NCBI GenBank assembly: GCA_902490095.1
Contig: CABUCQ010000089.1
Span: 1-8,339, forward strand
Length of the DNA stretch: 8,339 nucleotides
Direction: 5' to 3'
From: an uncultured Collinsella sp.
GTDB lineage: Bacteria > Actinomycetota > Coriobacteriia > Coriobacteriales > Coriobacteriaceae
Positions within the stretch are counted from its first letter, which is position 1. Each line of letters begins with the position of its first letter. The notes beneath the pieces are model-generated. The model searched no databases, was not told where the DNA came from, and saw only the letters and a list, made by a program, of their open reading frames with translations. Positions 1 to 6,134 of the stretch are shown piece by piece. Made by a program: the position numbers and the translations under genes.

Positions 1-20
1 CCAATGACTAGGTGCCGTAC

Positions 21-51
21 TTGACTTTAACTCTGCTTTAACTGGTACCAT
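21..51 (+). promoter_or_regulatory. Candidate promoter for the DUF362 gene
   Basis: TTGACT at 21-26 matches the sigma-70 -35 box at 5 of 6 bases. TACCAT at 46-51, preceded by TG at 43-44, could be an extended -10, although the 19-base spacing is long. Transcription would start near 58 and leave a leader of about 36 bases. The spacer carries an 11-base-period direct repeat described separately. This is inferred from motif matching only. Confidence 0.4.
25..43 (+). repeat. Direct repeat CTTTAACT with 11-base period
   Basis: CTTTAACT occurs at 25-32 and again at 36-43, an exact 8-base repeat with an 11-base period, about one helical turn. Read as TTAACT-N5-TTAACT it has the geometry of sites bound by OmpR/PhoB-family response regulators (tandem hexamers with 5-base spacers). 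It lies between the candidate -35 and -10 boxes of the first gene. The repeat is seen directly; the regulator class is inference. Confidence 0.4.
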
Positions 52-93
52 CCTCTATGTCTGTAACGCCATATAGACCGAGGGGATATATCT

Positions 94-1299
94 ATGACCG
101 TAACTGCACCCGCAGCACCCGCTAAGGTGTACTTCACCAACCTGCGCACGCATGCTCGCGAGAGCCAGCTCGACAAGCTCAAGCGCCTCATCCGTCACGC
201 CGGTATCGAGCAGATCGACTTTGAGAACAAGTTCGTCGCCATCAAGATTCACTTTGGCGAGCTGGGCAACCTGAGCTTTTTGCGCCCCAACTACGCCCGC
301 GCCGTCGCGGATGTCGTGAAGGAGCTGGGCGGCAAGCCCTTCCTCACCGACTGCAATACGCTCTATGTCGGTAGCCGCAAAAACGCGCTCGAGCACATCG
401 ATACCGCCTATCAGAACGGCTTTACCCCGTATGCCACGGGCTGCCAGATCATTATTGCCGACGGCCTCAAGGGTACCGACGAGGCGCTCGTCCCGGTCGA
501 GGGCGGCGAGTACGTGCACGAGGCCAAGATCGGTCAGGCGCTCATGGATGCCGATATCGTGATCAGCCTCACCCACTTTAAGGGTCATGAGCAGGCCGGT
601 TTTGGCGGCGCCATGAAGAACCTGGGCATGGGCGGCGGCAGCCGTGCCGGCAAGATGGAGCAGCATGCCGCCGGCAAGCCGAACGTCGCGGCCGAGCACT
701 GCATTGGCTGCCGTGCCTGCGAAAAGATCTGCGCACACAACGCTATCTCGTTCGACGACACCCGCGAGCGCGAGCTTGCCAACGGCAACACCCGCACGGT
801 CCACGTCGCTGCCATCGACCACGATCGCTGCGTGGGCTGCGGCCGCTGCATTGCGGCATGCAACCAGGACTGCATCAAGCCCGGCTATGACGCCGCGGCC
901 GACGTGCTCAACTGCAAGATCGCCGAGTACACCAAGGCCGTCGTCGACGGCCGCCCGAGCTTCCACATCTCGCTTGCCATGGACATCAGTCCCAACTGCG
1001 ACTGCCATCCCGAAAACGATACGCCTATCGTCAACGACATCGGCATGTTCGCGAGCTTCGACCCGGTCGCCATCGACCAGGCCTGCGCCGATGCCGTCAT
1101 GGCATCCGAGCCGCTGCCCAACACCGAGCTCACCGATAGCGCGGCCAAGATGGAGCACAACCACGAGCATCTGGAGGGCGAGCAGGCCAAGGACCCCTTC
1201 TGCATCACGCATCCCGACACCGACTGGCGCGTGTGCATCGCGCACGCCGAGAAGATCGGCCTGGGCACGAGCAAGTACGAGCTTATCGAGGTCAAGTAA
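94..1299 (+). CDS. DUF362 domain protein with 2x[4Fe-4S] ferredoxin module
   Basis: This 401-residue protein is of the DUF362 type with an embedded bacterial ferredoxin module. Residues ~10-190 form the first part of DUF362, including the Gly-rich stretch around 168-184 (GFGGAMKNLGMGGG). Two complete 4Fe-4S motifs follow: C203-x2-C206-x2-C209-x3-C213 and C246-x2-C249-x2-C252-x3-C256. DUF362 then resumes, with NCDCH at 301-305 and a DIGMFAS...DPVAID block near 315-328. The spacing predicts two clusters and a soluble cytoplasmic electron-transfer or redox-sensing protein; no signal peptide or membrane segment is seen. The reaction is not established for this family. The start is supported by GAGGGG at 80-85, 8 bases before ATG. 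It is a single gene closed by a strong terminator. Length is normal for the fused DUF362/ferredoxin type. Confidence 0.93.
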   Translation: MTVTAPAAPAKVYFTNLRTHARESQLDKLKRLIRHAGIEQIDFENKFVAIKIHFGELGNLSFLRPNYARAVADVVKELGGKPFLTDCNTLYVGSRKNALEHIDTAYQNGFTPYATGCQIIIADGLKGTDEALVPVEGGEYVHEAKIGQALMDADIVISLTHFKGHEQAGFGGAMKNLGMGGGSRAGKMEQHAAGKPNVAAEHCIGCRACEKICAHNAISFDDTRERELANGNTRTVHVAAIDHDRCVGCGRCIAACNQDCIKPGYDAAADVLNCKIAEYTKAVVDGRPSFHISLAMDISPNCDCHPENDTPIVNDIGMFASFDPVAIDQACADAVMASEPLPNTELTDSAAKMEHNHEHLEGEQAKDPFCITHPDTDWRVCIAHAEKIGLGTSKYELIEVK

Positions 1300-1346
1300 C
1301 ACCTGTCTATTGGACATATCAAGAGCTTTTGTAGCGCAACGTTAGC

Positions 1347-1386
1347 AAAAGCCGCCCGTGAGCACAGTGCCCACGGGCGGCTTTTT
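1347..1386. terminator. Bidirectional rho-independent terminator
   Basis: GCCGCCCGTG at 1351-1360 pairs perfectly with CACGGGCGGC at 1372-1381 around an 11-base loop. AAAA at 1347-1350 precedes it and TTTTT at 1382-1386 follows. The A-run before and T-run after let it terminate transcription from both strands. That fits its place between the convergent DUF362 gene (plus) and the alpha/beta hydrolase gene (minus, ending at 1431). Confidence 0.93.
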
Positions 1387-1430
1387 GGAAGTGCTAGGGG
1401 GTCAGATAGACCAGTAAACCGTCCTATTTC

Positions 1431-2396
1431 CTAAAAATACTCGTCGAGGAAGTTGTCGACTGTGTTCCAGTAGAGCTCTGGGTCAACTTGCGCGCTCTTG
1501 GCGTGGGTGGCGCCATGGATAGTGAGCTTTTGCTTGACCTTGCTGGCGCACGCGTCGTAGTTTTGGTCGAGCATGCTGTACGGCACAAAGGTGTCCTGGT
1601 CGCCGTGGATAAACAGCATGGGAACTGTCGCGTGTTTGAGTTGCTCCACACTGCTCGCCTTATGAAAGTCGTAGCCCGCGCGCACGTTGCACACCAAGTT
1701 TGCTACATCGAGCAAGGGAAAGCTGGGCAGGCCGAACACGTCCTTGAGCTGCAGAGAAAACTCGTCCCAAACACTCGTATAACCGCAGTCCTCGATAATG
1801 CATTTTACGTTTGCGGGCAGAGACTCCCCCGCGACGTTCATGGCGGTTGCCGCACCCATCGACTCGCCAAAGACCAGGATGCGCGCCTCGGGGTCAGCCT
1901 GAACGATTCGCTCGATCCATGCGACGATGTCGAGACGCTCGGGCCAGCCCATGCCGATATAATCGCCGCCGGAGCGCTCGTGGGCGCGGGCGGCGGGTGC
2001 GATTACGTTCATGCCGCGGTCGTGGAATCGCTTGACGTATCGGGCCATACCGATGGGCTCGTTGGTATATCCATGCAGGCAGACGGCGTAGTCGTGCGTG
2101 CTCTCCGACGCAGCAAAATGCCAGGCGGCAAGCTCGGTCCCGTCATCTGCGGTGAGGCTGCTGCTCTCGCGATTCTCTTTAAACCACGCCCGCGCCTCGG
2201 TTTCCTCGGCATCCGGCTGCTCACCTTCTTTGTCGTTCTTGCTATCCTGCATCATCTTCATGGTGTATGGCGCGCGGGGATTCAGCGCGAAGTCAAACAG
2301 AAAGTTGCCGGCAAATCCGAGCAGCGCAACGACAACCACCAGCGCAACGACGCCGGCTATCTTGAGCTTTCGATGGGAACGTGCGTTTTGAGACAT
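1431..2396 (-). CDS. Membrane-anchored alpha/beta hydrolase
   Basis: This 321-residue serine hydrolase resembles the BEM46/YfhR-like group. A basic N-terminus and a hydrophobic segment at ~12-35 form a signal anchor, so the catalytic domain should lie outside the membrane. Visible parts: the oxyanion-side HGY at 108-110, the nucleophile elbow GESMG at 177-181 (Ser179), the catalytic acid in HGDQD at 264-268 (Asp268), and the catalytic His298 in GATH. All triad members are present in the expected order, so it should be active; the ester, thioester or peptide substrate cannot be read from sequence. ATG is preceded by only a weak Shine-Dalgarno (AGGA-like, ~9-10 bases away). The gene stands alone, convergent with DUF362 and divergent from hemolysin III, with a well-formed promoter overlapped by two palindromes. 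Confidence 0.92.
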   Translation of the reverse strand: MSQNARSHRKLKIAGVVALVVVVALLGFAGNFLFDFALNPRAPYTMKMMQDSKNDKEGEQPDAEETEARAWFKENRESSSLTADDGTELAAWHFAASESTHDYAVCLHGYTNEPIGMARYVKRFHDRGMNVIAPAARAHERSGGDYIGMGWPERLDIVAWIERIVQADPEARILVFGESMGAATAMNVAGESLPANVKCIIEDCGYTSVWDEFSLQLKDVFGLPSFPLLDVANLVCNVRAGYDFHKASSVEQLKHATVPMLFIHGDQDTFVPYSMLDQNYDACASKVKQKLTIHGATHAKSAQVDPELYWNTVDNFLDEYF

Positions 2397-2433
2397 AAGA
2401 AGCTTTCCTATAATATGTTAATACATCAACATT

Positions 2434-2449
2434 TAATGCAAGCGCATTA
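2434..2449. promoter_or_regulatory. Palindrome TAATGC-N4-GCATTA (candidate operator)
   Basis: The arms TAATGC (2434-2439) and GCATTA (2444-2449) are perfect inverted repeats around AAGC. The site covers part of the -10 box and the predicted start point of the minus-strand hydrolase promoter, the usual place for a repressor operator. The palindrome is seen directly; its function is inferred. Confidence 0.4.
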
Positions 2450-2474
2450 TGGACGTTCGCCGTTGATGCGTCAA
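2446..2474 (-). promoter_or_regulatory. Promoter of the alpha/beta hydrolase gene
   Basis: On the minus strand, TTGACG (plus positions 2469-2474, 5 of 6 to consensus) and CATAAT (2446-2451, 5 of 6) are separated by the ideal 17 bases. Transcription should begin near 2439, leaving a leader of about 43 bases before the ATG at 2396. This is the best two-box sigma-70 match in the window. Both boxes are overlapped by palindromes. Confidence 0.65.
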
Positions 2475-2475
2475 C
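2462..2475. promoter_or_regulatory. Palindrome GTTGA-N4-TCAAC (candidate operator)
   Basis: GTTGA (2462-2466) and TCAAC (2471-2475) are perfect inverted repeats around TGCG. They cover the -35 box of the hydrolase promoter. The centre lies 27 bases from that of the neighbouring TAATGC palindrome, and both have 4-base spacers. One arm with its flank (GTTGATG) is also the inverse of CATCAAC at 2424-2430. Function as an operator is inferred. Confidence 0.4.
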
Positions 2476-2517
2476 AGGCAAAGAATGGGTAAACAAAGGG
2501 TCACGTATGGTGCAAAT

Positions 2518-2547
2518 TTCGCACGTACCTAGACGCTTTGATATAGT
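2518..2547 (+). promoter_or_regulatory. Extended -10 promoter of the hemolysin III gene
   Basis: TATAGT at 2542-2547 (5 of 6 to TATAAT) is preceded by TGA at 2539-2541, giving an extended -10. A weak -35 (TTCGCA, 2518-2523) lies 18 bases upstream. The start point would be near 2554, with a leader of about 29 bases. Confidence 0.5.
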
Positions 2548-2582
2548 GTTGAGAACTCTTTACGTTGGAGGATGTAACCGGC

Positions 2583-3266
2583 ATGTCCGATTCGAGCGAC
2601 AGTTCTAAGCCGCGACCCAAGACCGCGGCCGTTCCACACTACACAGTGGGCGAGGAGATCATGAACTCCGTCACCCATGGTGTCGGCTGCCTGCTGGGTA
2701 TCGCGGGCCTGGTGCTCCTGATCGTATTCGCCGCCCTGCGCGGCGGAGGCCCGGCCCATATGGCCGCGGCGATTGTCTATGGCGTCAGCATTATCCTCGA
2801 ATACCTAGCCTCCACGCTCTACCACGCGATTCAGCCCGCGCGCGCCAAGCGCGTGTTTCGCATCATCGACCACAGCTGCATCTACCTGCTCATAGCCGGC
2901 AGCTATACGCCGTTTTGCCTCATCACGCTCGCAAACGACGGCGGCGCTGTGCTGTTCTTTGCCGTATGGGCCATCGCCATCATCGGCATCGCCCTCGAGT
3001 GCTTCCTACGCGAGCGCCAGCCGCATTGGGTAAGCGGCCTGGTCTACCTGCTGATGGGCTGGCTCGTTGTCTTTAAGCTGCCCGAACTTGTGGCGCTGCT
3101 CAACCCCGTGGCACTTGCCCTGCTCGCCGTCGGCGGCGTGTGCTACACCGCGGGCGTGCCGTTCTATATCGCCAAAAACGTGCGCTACCTGCACAGTGTG
3201 TTTCACTTGTGGGTGCTCGCCGGCAGCATCTTCCAGTTCATGGCGGTGATCCTCTTCGTAATCTAG
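2583..3266 (+). CDS. Hemolysin III family (PAQR-like) 7-TM membrane protein
   Basis: This 227-residue integral membrane protein belongs to the hemolysin III/YqfA group of the PAQR superfamily, with about seven hydrophobic segments from residue ~28 to the C-terminus. Family signatures are intact: EEIMNSVTHGVG (24-35), STLYH (77-81), RIIDH (93-97), CYTAGVPFY (187-195) and HSVFH (204-208). Ser77, His81, Asp96, His204 and His208 are the residues expected to form the membrane-embedded metal site of PAQR proteins. The family is linked to membrane homeostasis; the hemolysin name is historical and does not establish toxin activity. The start is ATG 2583 because GGAGG (2567-2571) lies 11 bases upstream; a TTG at 2565 would overlap the ribosome site and is rejected. 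It is transcribed divergently from the hydrolase. Confidence 0.93.
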   Translation: MSDSSDSSKPRPKTAAVPHYTVGEEIMNSVTHGVGCLLGIAGLVLLIVFAALRGGGPAHMAAAIVYGVSIILEYLASTLYHAIQPARAKRVFRIIDHSCIYLLIAGSYTPFCLITLANDGGAVLFFAVWAIAIIGIALECFLRERQPHWVSGLVYLLMGWLVVFKLPELVALLNPVALALLAVGGVCYTAGVPFYIAKNVRYLHSVFHLWVLAGSIFQFMAVILFVI

Positions 3267-3311
3267 CGACCATGCCTGCGCGCCCGCGTTCTCGTTTGGG
3301 CGCCGGTGCAA

Positions 3312-3339
3312 TTGCCGTATCCGCCACCAACGTTTTAAT
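3312..3339 (+). promoter_or_regulatory. Candidate promoter for the CNNM/CorC-type gene
   Basis: TTGCCG at 3312-3317 (4 of 6) and TTTAAT at 3334-3339 (5 of 6) are 16 bases apart and lie 38-65 bases before the chosen start codon. This suggests the CNNM-type gene has its own promoter and need not depend on the hemolysin III transcript. Motif match only. Confidence 0.4.
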
Positions 3340-3376
3340 CCGACGTCCCGAATCTTGGAGGTTCGAGAAACTCCCG

Positions 3377-4750
3377 ATGGACATAACCATCTCCCTTATC
3401 ACCACCCTCGTTTTGACCCTCATCAACGGCTACTTCTCTATGTCCGAGATGGCGCTCACCACGGCCAAGCGCGCCGTGCTGGAGCACGAGGCCGAGGAAG
3501 GCGACAAGCGCGCCGAGCGTGCCATTAAGCTGGCTGCCGACTCCGACCAGCTGCTCGCCACCATCCAGGTCGCCATCACGCTCGTGGGCTTCGCCTCGTC
3601 CGCCGTCGCCTCGACGAGTCTGTCCGACCCGCTCGCCACGTGGCTCATGAGCTTTGGCATCGCGCCGCTCTCCGCCATCGCGCGCGGCCTGGCGCCGGTC
3701 ATCATCACCGTCGCGGTCGCCTTCGTGTCCATCGTGATCGGCGAGCTTGTGCCCAAGCGCATCGGCCTGGCCAACGCCGAAGGCGTGTCCAAGCAGGTCG
3801 TGGGGCCGTTGTCGTTTTTCCAAAAGATCGCTCGTCCGCTCGTGTGGCTGACCGGCGCTTGCTCCGATGGCCTGGCCCGCATCCTGCGCATCAAGAGTGC
3901 CGACGACCGTCAGAACGTCTCGGAAGAAGAGATCAAGTACATGGTCTCGGAGCAGGACGACCTGCTCGACGAGGAAAAGCGCATGATCCACGAGATCTTC
4001 GACCTGGGCGACACCGTTGCCCGCGAGGTCATGGTGCCGCGCGTGGACACCACCATGTGCGAGGACGACGAGACGGTCGCCGACGTGCTGTCCACCATGC
4101 GCCAGACCGGCTTTAGCCGCATCCCCGTCTATCACGAGGATCCCGACAACGTCGCCGGCATTGCGCACATCAAGGACCTGATTCAGCCCGCGCTCGACGG
4201 CAAGGGCGACCAGCCCATCGCCGGCTTTTTGCGCGACGCCACCTTTGTGCCCGACACCAAGGACATCCTGCCGCTGCTGTCCGAGATGCAGACCTCGCAC
4301 GACCAGATCGTGGTGGTCGTGGACGAGTACGGCGGCACGGCCGGCATTATCACTATCGAGGACATCGTCGAGGAGATCGTCGGCGAGATCGAGGACGAGT
4401 TCGACCCCGACAACAAGTATCTCACGCGCCTTTCGCGCCGCGAGTGGCTCGTTGATGGGCGTTTTTCGTGCGATGACGCGATTGAGCTTGGTTGGCCGCT
4501 TGAGGAAAGCGATGATTATGAGACCATCGCCGGCTGGATTTTGGAGCTTTGCGACTCGGTGCCCGACATCGGAGAGGTGTTTGAGGTTGCGGGGTACAAG
4601 TTTAAAGTGCAGTCGATGCGTGGCCAGCGCATCTCGCTCATTCGCGTGATCGCTCCGGCCGAAACCGATAAGAAGGATTCCGAGTCTTCGGTAGACGAGC
4701 CGACGACGTCGGGTGCGGGTTCCGCGAATCCGCACGACGGCGACGAGTAG
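3377..4750 (+). CDS. CNNM/CorC family protein (DUF21 + 2 CBS + CorC domain)
   Basis: This 457-residue membrane protein is of the CNNM type often labelled hemolysin C. A DUF21 transmembrane domain covers ~1-175, including the amphipathic SMSEMALTTA segment at 21-30 and IGELVPKR at 121-128. Two CBS domains span ~215-270 and ~283-335. A linker rich in acidic residues (VEEIVGEIEDEFD, 331-343) leads to the CorC/HlyC C-terminal domain at ~348-425, then a polar tail. Family members are implicated in Mg2+ (sometimes Co2+) efflux or sodium-coupled Mg2+ export, with CBS domains binding Mg-ATP. All domains are present at normal length. The start at 3377 follows GGAGG at 3357-3361, a long 15-base spacing; an in-frame ATG at 3272 has no ribosome site. 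The next gene starts 24 bases downstream and is probably co-transcribed. Confidence 0.93.
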   Translation: MDITISLITTLVLTLINGYFSMSEMALTTAKRAVLEHEAEEGDKRAERAIKLAADSDQLLATIQVAITLVGFASSAVASTSLSDPLATWLMSFGIAPLSAIARGLAPVIITVAVAFVSIVIGELVPKRIGLANAEGVSKQVVGPLSFFQKIARPLVWLTGACSDGLARILRIKSADDRQNVSEEEIKYMVSEQDDLLDEEKRMIHEIFDLGDTVAREVMVPRVDTTMCEDDETVADVLSTMRQTGFSRIPVYHEDPDNVAGIAHIKDLIQPALDGKGDQPIAGFLRDATFVPDTKDILPLLSEMQTSHDQIVVVVDEYGGTAGIITIEDIVEEIVGEIEDEFDPDNKYLTRLSRREWLVDGRFSCDDAIELGWPLEESDDYETIAGWILELCDSVPDIGEVFEVAGYKFKVQSMRGQRISLIRVIAPAETDKKDSESSVDEPTTSGAGSANPHDGDE

Positions 4751-4774
4751 GACAAGGAAGAGTAGGGGAGAGTT

Positions 4775-5608
4775 ATGGCAGGCCTGTTCAACATCCTTAA
4801 GGTCACCGTCAGCGAGGACAAGATCTGCGCGCACGTGCTGGTGAACCCCGGCATGCCGCTCATGACCTCGGAGGATATCGAGGCTACGGCGCGCGTGTAT
4901 TACCTGGTGCCGGCGATTGCCAAGCACCTGTGCCTGGGTGATTCCGGCCGCGAGTTCCAGGACTGCATGGGCCAGACCGAGCTTTGCCATCTGCTTGAGC
5001 ATGTGACGGTCGAGCTCATGAACGAGACCGGTCTTGCCGGTAGCATCTCGTGCGGCCGCACGCGCGTAAGCGAGCACGACGAGCGCGTTTTTGAGGTTGA
5101 GCTTTCGTGTCCCGACGACGCGCTGGCCATCGGTGCGCTGTCTTCGGCCACCTTTATGATGGACTGGGCGTACCTGCACGCCGACCAGCCTGCCCCCGAC
5201 GTGGAGGGCACGGTCGCGGGCCTGCGCAACCTGGTGCTGGGCATGCGCGCCGAGGCCGAGGGCAAGGATCCTCACGAGGCCGTCGCCGCTGCGAACGGCG
5301 AAGATGCTGCCGAGGACGAGGGCGCTGACGAGGGCGATGTGCCGGTCGACGCCGAGCCCGTTGCCGATGCGACCGCCGAGCCCGTTCCCACCGAGCCCCA
5401 GGGCGTCCCCAACTTTGACGACGAGCCCCAGGTGGCGATTGATACCGAGGGTGCGGTTGCCGAGAACCACGAGGCCTCCGCTGCCGTCTTTGGCGGTGCG
5501 GCGACGGTTCCGGCAGGACCTGCGCATGAGGGCGGCCTGCCGCTCGTGGACGGCGCCGGCGAGGACCCGGGTGCCACGGTGGCCATGCCGGCTATGCCCC
5601 AGGAGTAG
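4775..5608 (+). CDS. Stand-alone cyanophycin-synthetase N-domain-like protein with acidic tail
   Basis: The 277-residue product has two parts. Residues ~1-155 resemble the N-terminal domain of cyanophycin synthetase (CphA): LVPAIAKHLC (44-53), the HxxEH motif H72-L-L-E75-H76 followed by Glu80 (family pattern HxxEHvaLEL), GRTR at 94-97, and a following beta/alpha stretch with hydrophobic periodicity (105-131). In some CphA enzymes this domain has a metallopeptidase-like site cleaving polymer to make primers; HxxEH would bind Zn2+. The ATP-grasp and Mur-ligase-like domains are absent, so it cannot synthesise polymer. Residues 165-277 hold 27 Asp/Glu and no Lys or Arg, rich in Ala/Pro/Gly, so probably disordered. 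No signal peptide or membrane segment is visible. AGGGGAG at 4764-4770 supports the start; the gene probably shares a transcript with the CNNM gene. The CphA-N assignment is from remembered motifs, not an alignment. Confidence 0.8.
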   Translation: MAGLFNILKVTVSEDKICAHVLVNPGMPLMTSEDIEATARVYYLVPAIAKHLCLGDSGREFQDCMGQTELCHLLEHVTVELMNETGLAGSISCGRTRVSEHDERVFEVELSCPDDALAIGALSSATFMMDWAYLHADQPAPDVEGTVAGLRNLVLGMRAEAEGKDPHEAVAAANGEDAAEDEGADEGDVPVDAEPVADATAEPVPTEPQGVPNFDDEPQVAIDTEGAVAENHEASAAVFGGAATVPAGPAHEGGLPLVDGAGEDPGATVAMPAMPQE

Positions 5609-5687
5609 GCCTACGCGTTTATCACCATCACGTACCTGCGCCTTTGCCGTACGCAGATGAGCGGAGCGGCAAGTGATGCGCTGCGGG

Positions 5688-5693
5688 TATAAT
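5688..5693 (+). promoter_or_regulatory. -10 box of the YtxH / PRC-barrel operon
   Basis: A perfect TATAAT lies 52 bases before the YtxH start codon, in the 136-base gap after the CphA-N-like gene. No convincing -35 is seen 16-18 bases upstream, so an activator or another sigma factor may be involved. The start point would be near 5700. Confidence 0.5.
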
Positions 5694-5709
5694 GGACAGC
5701 ATTCAAACG

Positions 5710-5729
5710 GTGGGCACCGACGTGCCCGC
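5710..5729 (+). promoter_or_regulatory. Leader hairpin next to the YtxH ribosome site
   Basis: Positions 5710-5717 pair with 5722-5729 (core GGGCAC/GTGCCC; 8 pairs including one G-U) around a CGAC tetraloop. The stem ends one base before the GGAGAGG ribosome site at 5731-5737. It could affect ribosome access or protect the transcript end. The structure is seen directly; the role is unknown. Confidence 0.4.
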
Positions 5730-5744
5730 AGGAGAGGAATGATC

Positions 5745-6134
5745 ATGGGTAAGACTTTCAGCTTTGTCTCCGGCGCACTTTTTGGTGCCGCTGCCGGCGC
5801 TATTGTCGGCGTTGCTCTGGCCCCGCGCTCGGGCGCCGAGACCCGCGCCATGGCTGCCGATATCGCCAACGACGCCTGGGACAATATGCGCGACACCTAC
5901 GAGCACAGCGCCGAGGAGGCCCGTGCTGCGGTGAATGACTTTGGCCCGATGGTCGACGCCAAGACCGACGACCTGCGCGCCAAGGTCGACCTGGCCCGCG
6001 AGCGCATGGACCAGCTGCGCGAGCAGCTCAACGACGCCATTTCGGGCGGCAACGTGACGCCTGCCGCCGACGTCGTGGTCGAGAACGCCGTCGAGGCTGA
6101 TACCGAGGCTGCGGAGCCCTCGACCGAGGCATAA
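5745..6134 (+). CDS. YtxH domain protein
   Basis: This 129-residue protein has the YtxH (general stress/gas-vesicle-like) layout. One hydrophobic Gly/Ala-rich segment at ~7-26 (FVSGALFGAAAGAIVGVAL) is followed directly by the family signature LAPRSGAETR at 25-34. A charged helix likely to form a coiled coil runs ~38-100, then an acidic Ala/Glu tail. It should sit in the cytoplasmic membrane with the helix in the cytoplasm. Family members are associated with envelope or general stress; molecular activity is unknown. GGAGAGG at 5731-5737 places the start at ATG 5745; the in-frame ATG at 5739 is too close to it. The stop overlaps the next start (TAATG), indicating translational coupling to the PRC-barrel gene. 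Confidence 0.88.
   Translation: MGKTFSFVSGALFGAAAGAIVGVALAPRSGAETRAMAADIANDAWDNMRDTYEHSAEEARAAVNDFGPMVDAKTDDLRAKVDLARERMDQLREQLNDAISGGNVTPAADVVVENAVEADTEAAEPSTEA

Noticed and set aside
55..1317. 420-codon minus-strand frame opposite the DUF362 gene
   Set aside because: Shadow frame: the plus strand encodes two perfect ferredoxin motifs and DUF362 signatures with a good ribosome site. The antisense product has no recognisable domain.
1488..2492. 334-codon plus-strand frame opposite the alpha/beta hydrolase
   Set aside because: The minus-strand product has a full catalytic triad and signal anchor. The plus frame would also start inside and run past the divergent promoter region, with no ribosome site.
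3280..3303. GCGCCC/GGGCGC stem after the hemolysin III gene as a terminator
   Set aside because: Only 6 pairs with a 12-base loop and no T-run afterwards; too weak to call.
3272..3376. In-frame ATG at 3272 extending the CNNM-type protein by 35 residues
   Set aside because: No ribosome site precedes 3272, the extension is polar and Arg-rich ahead of the first membrane helix, and GGAGG lies upstream of ATG 3377 instead.
4436..4640. Local shift toward G/T-ending codons near the end of the CNNM-type gene, as a sign of recombination
   Set aside because: The CorC domain is intact and in frame, the shift is modest, and similar mixed codon use appears in neighbouring genes. Not enough to claim a mosaic.
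2583..4750. Hemolysin III plus 'hemolysin C' as a toxin locus
   Set aside because: Both names are historical. The sequences are a PAQR-like 7-TM protein and a CNNM/CorC transporter-like protein, ordinary housekeeping membrane families; their adjacency alone does not support a toxin system.
5631..5656. Possible hairpin after the CphA-N-like gene (CGTAC/GTACG or CTGCG/CGCAG)
   Set aside because: Two competing 5-pair stems and no T-run. No convincing terminator is found between 5609 and 5688.
3335..5896. 853-codon open frame on the minus strand
   Set aside because: It lies antisense to the CNNM, CphA-N-like and YtxH genes, all with recognisable domains. Its product is low-complexity (Arg/Gly/His/Leu/Val-rich) with no known motif. 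Long antisense frames are expected opposite high-GC coding sequence with strong third-position bias.
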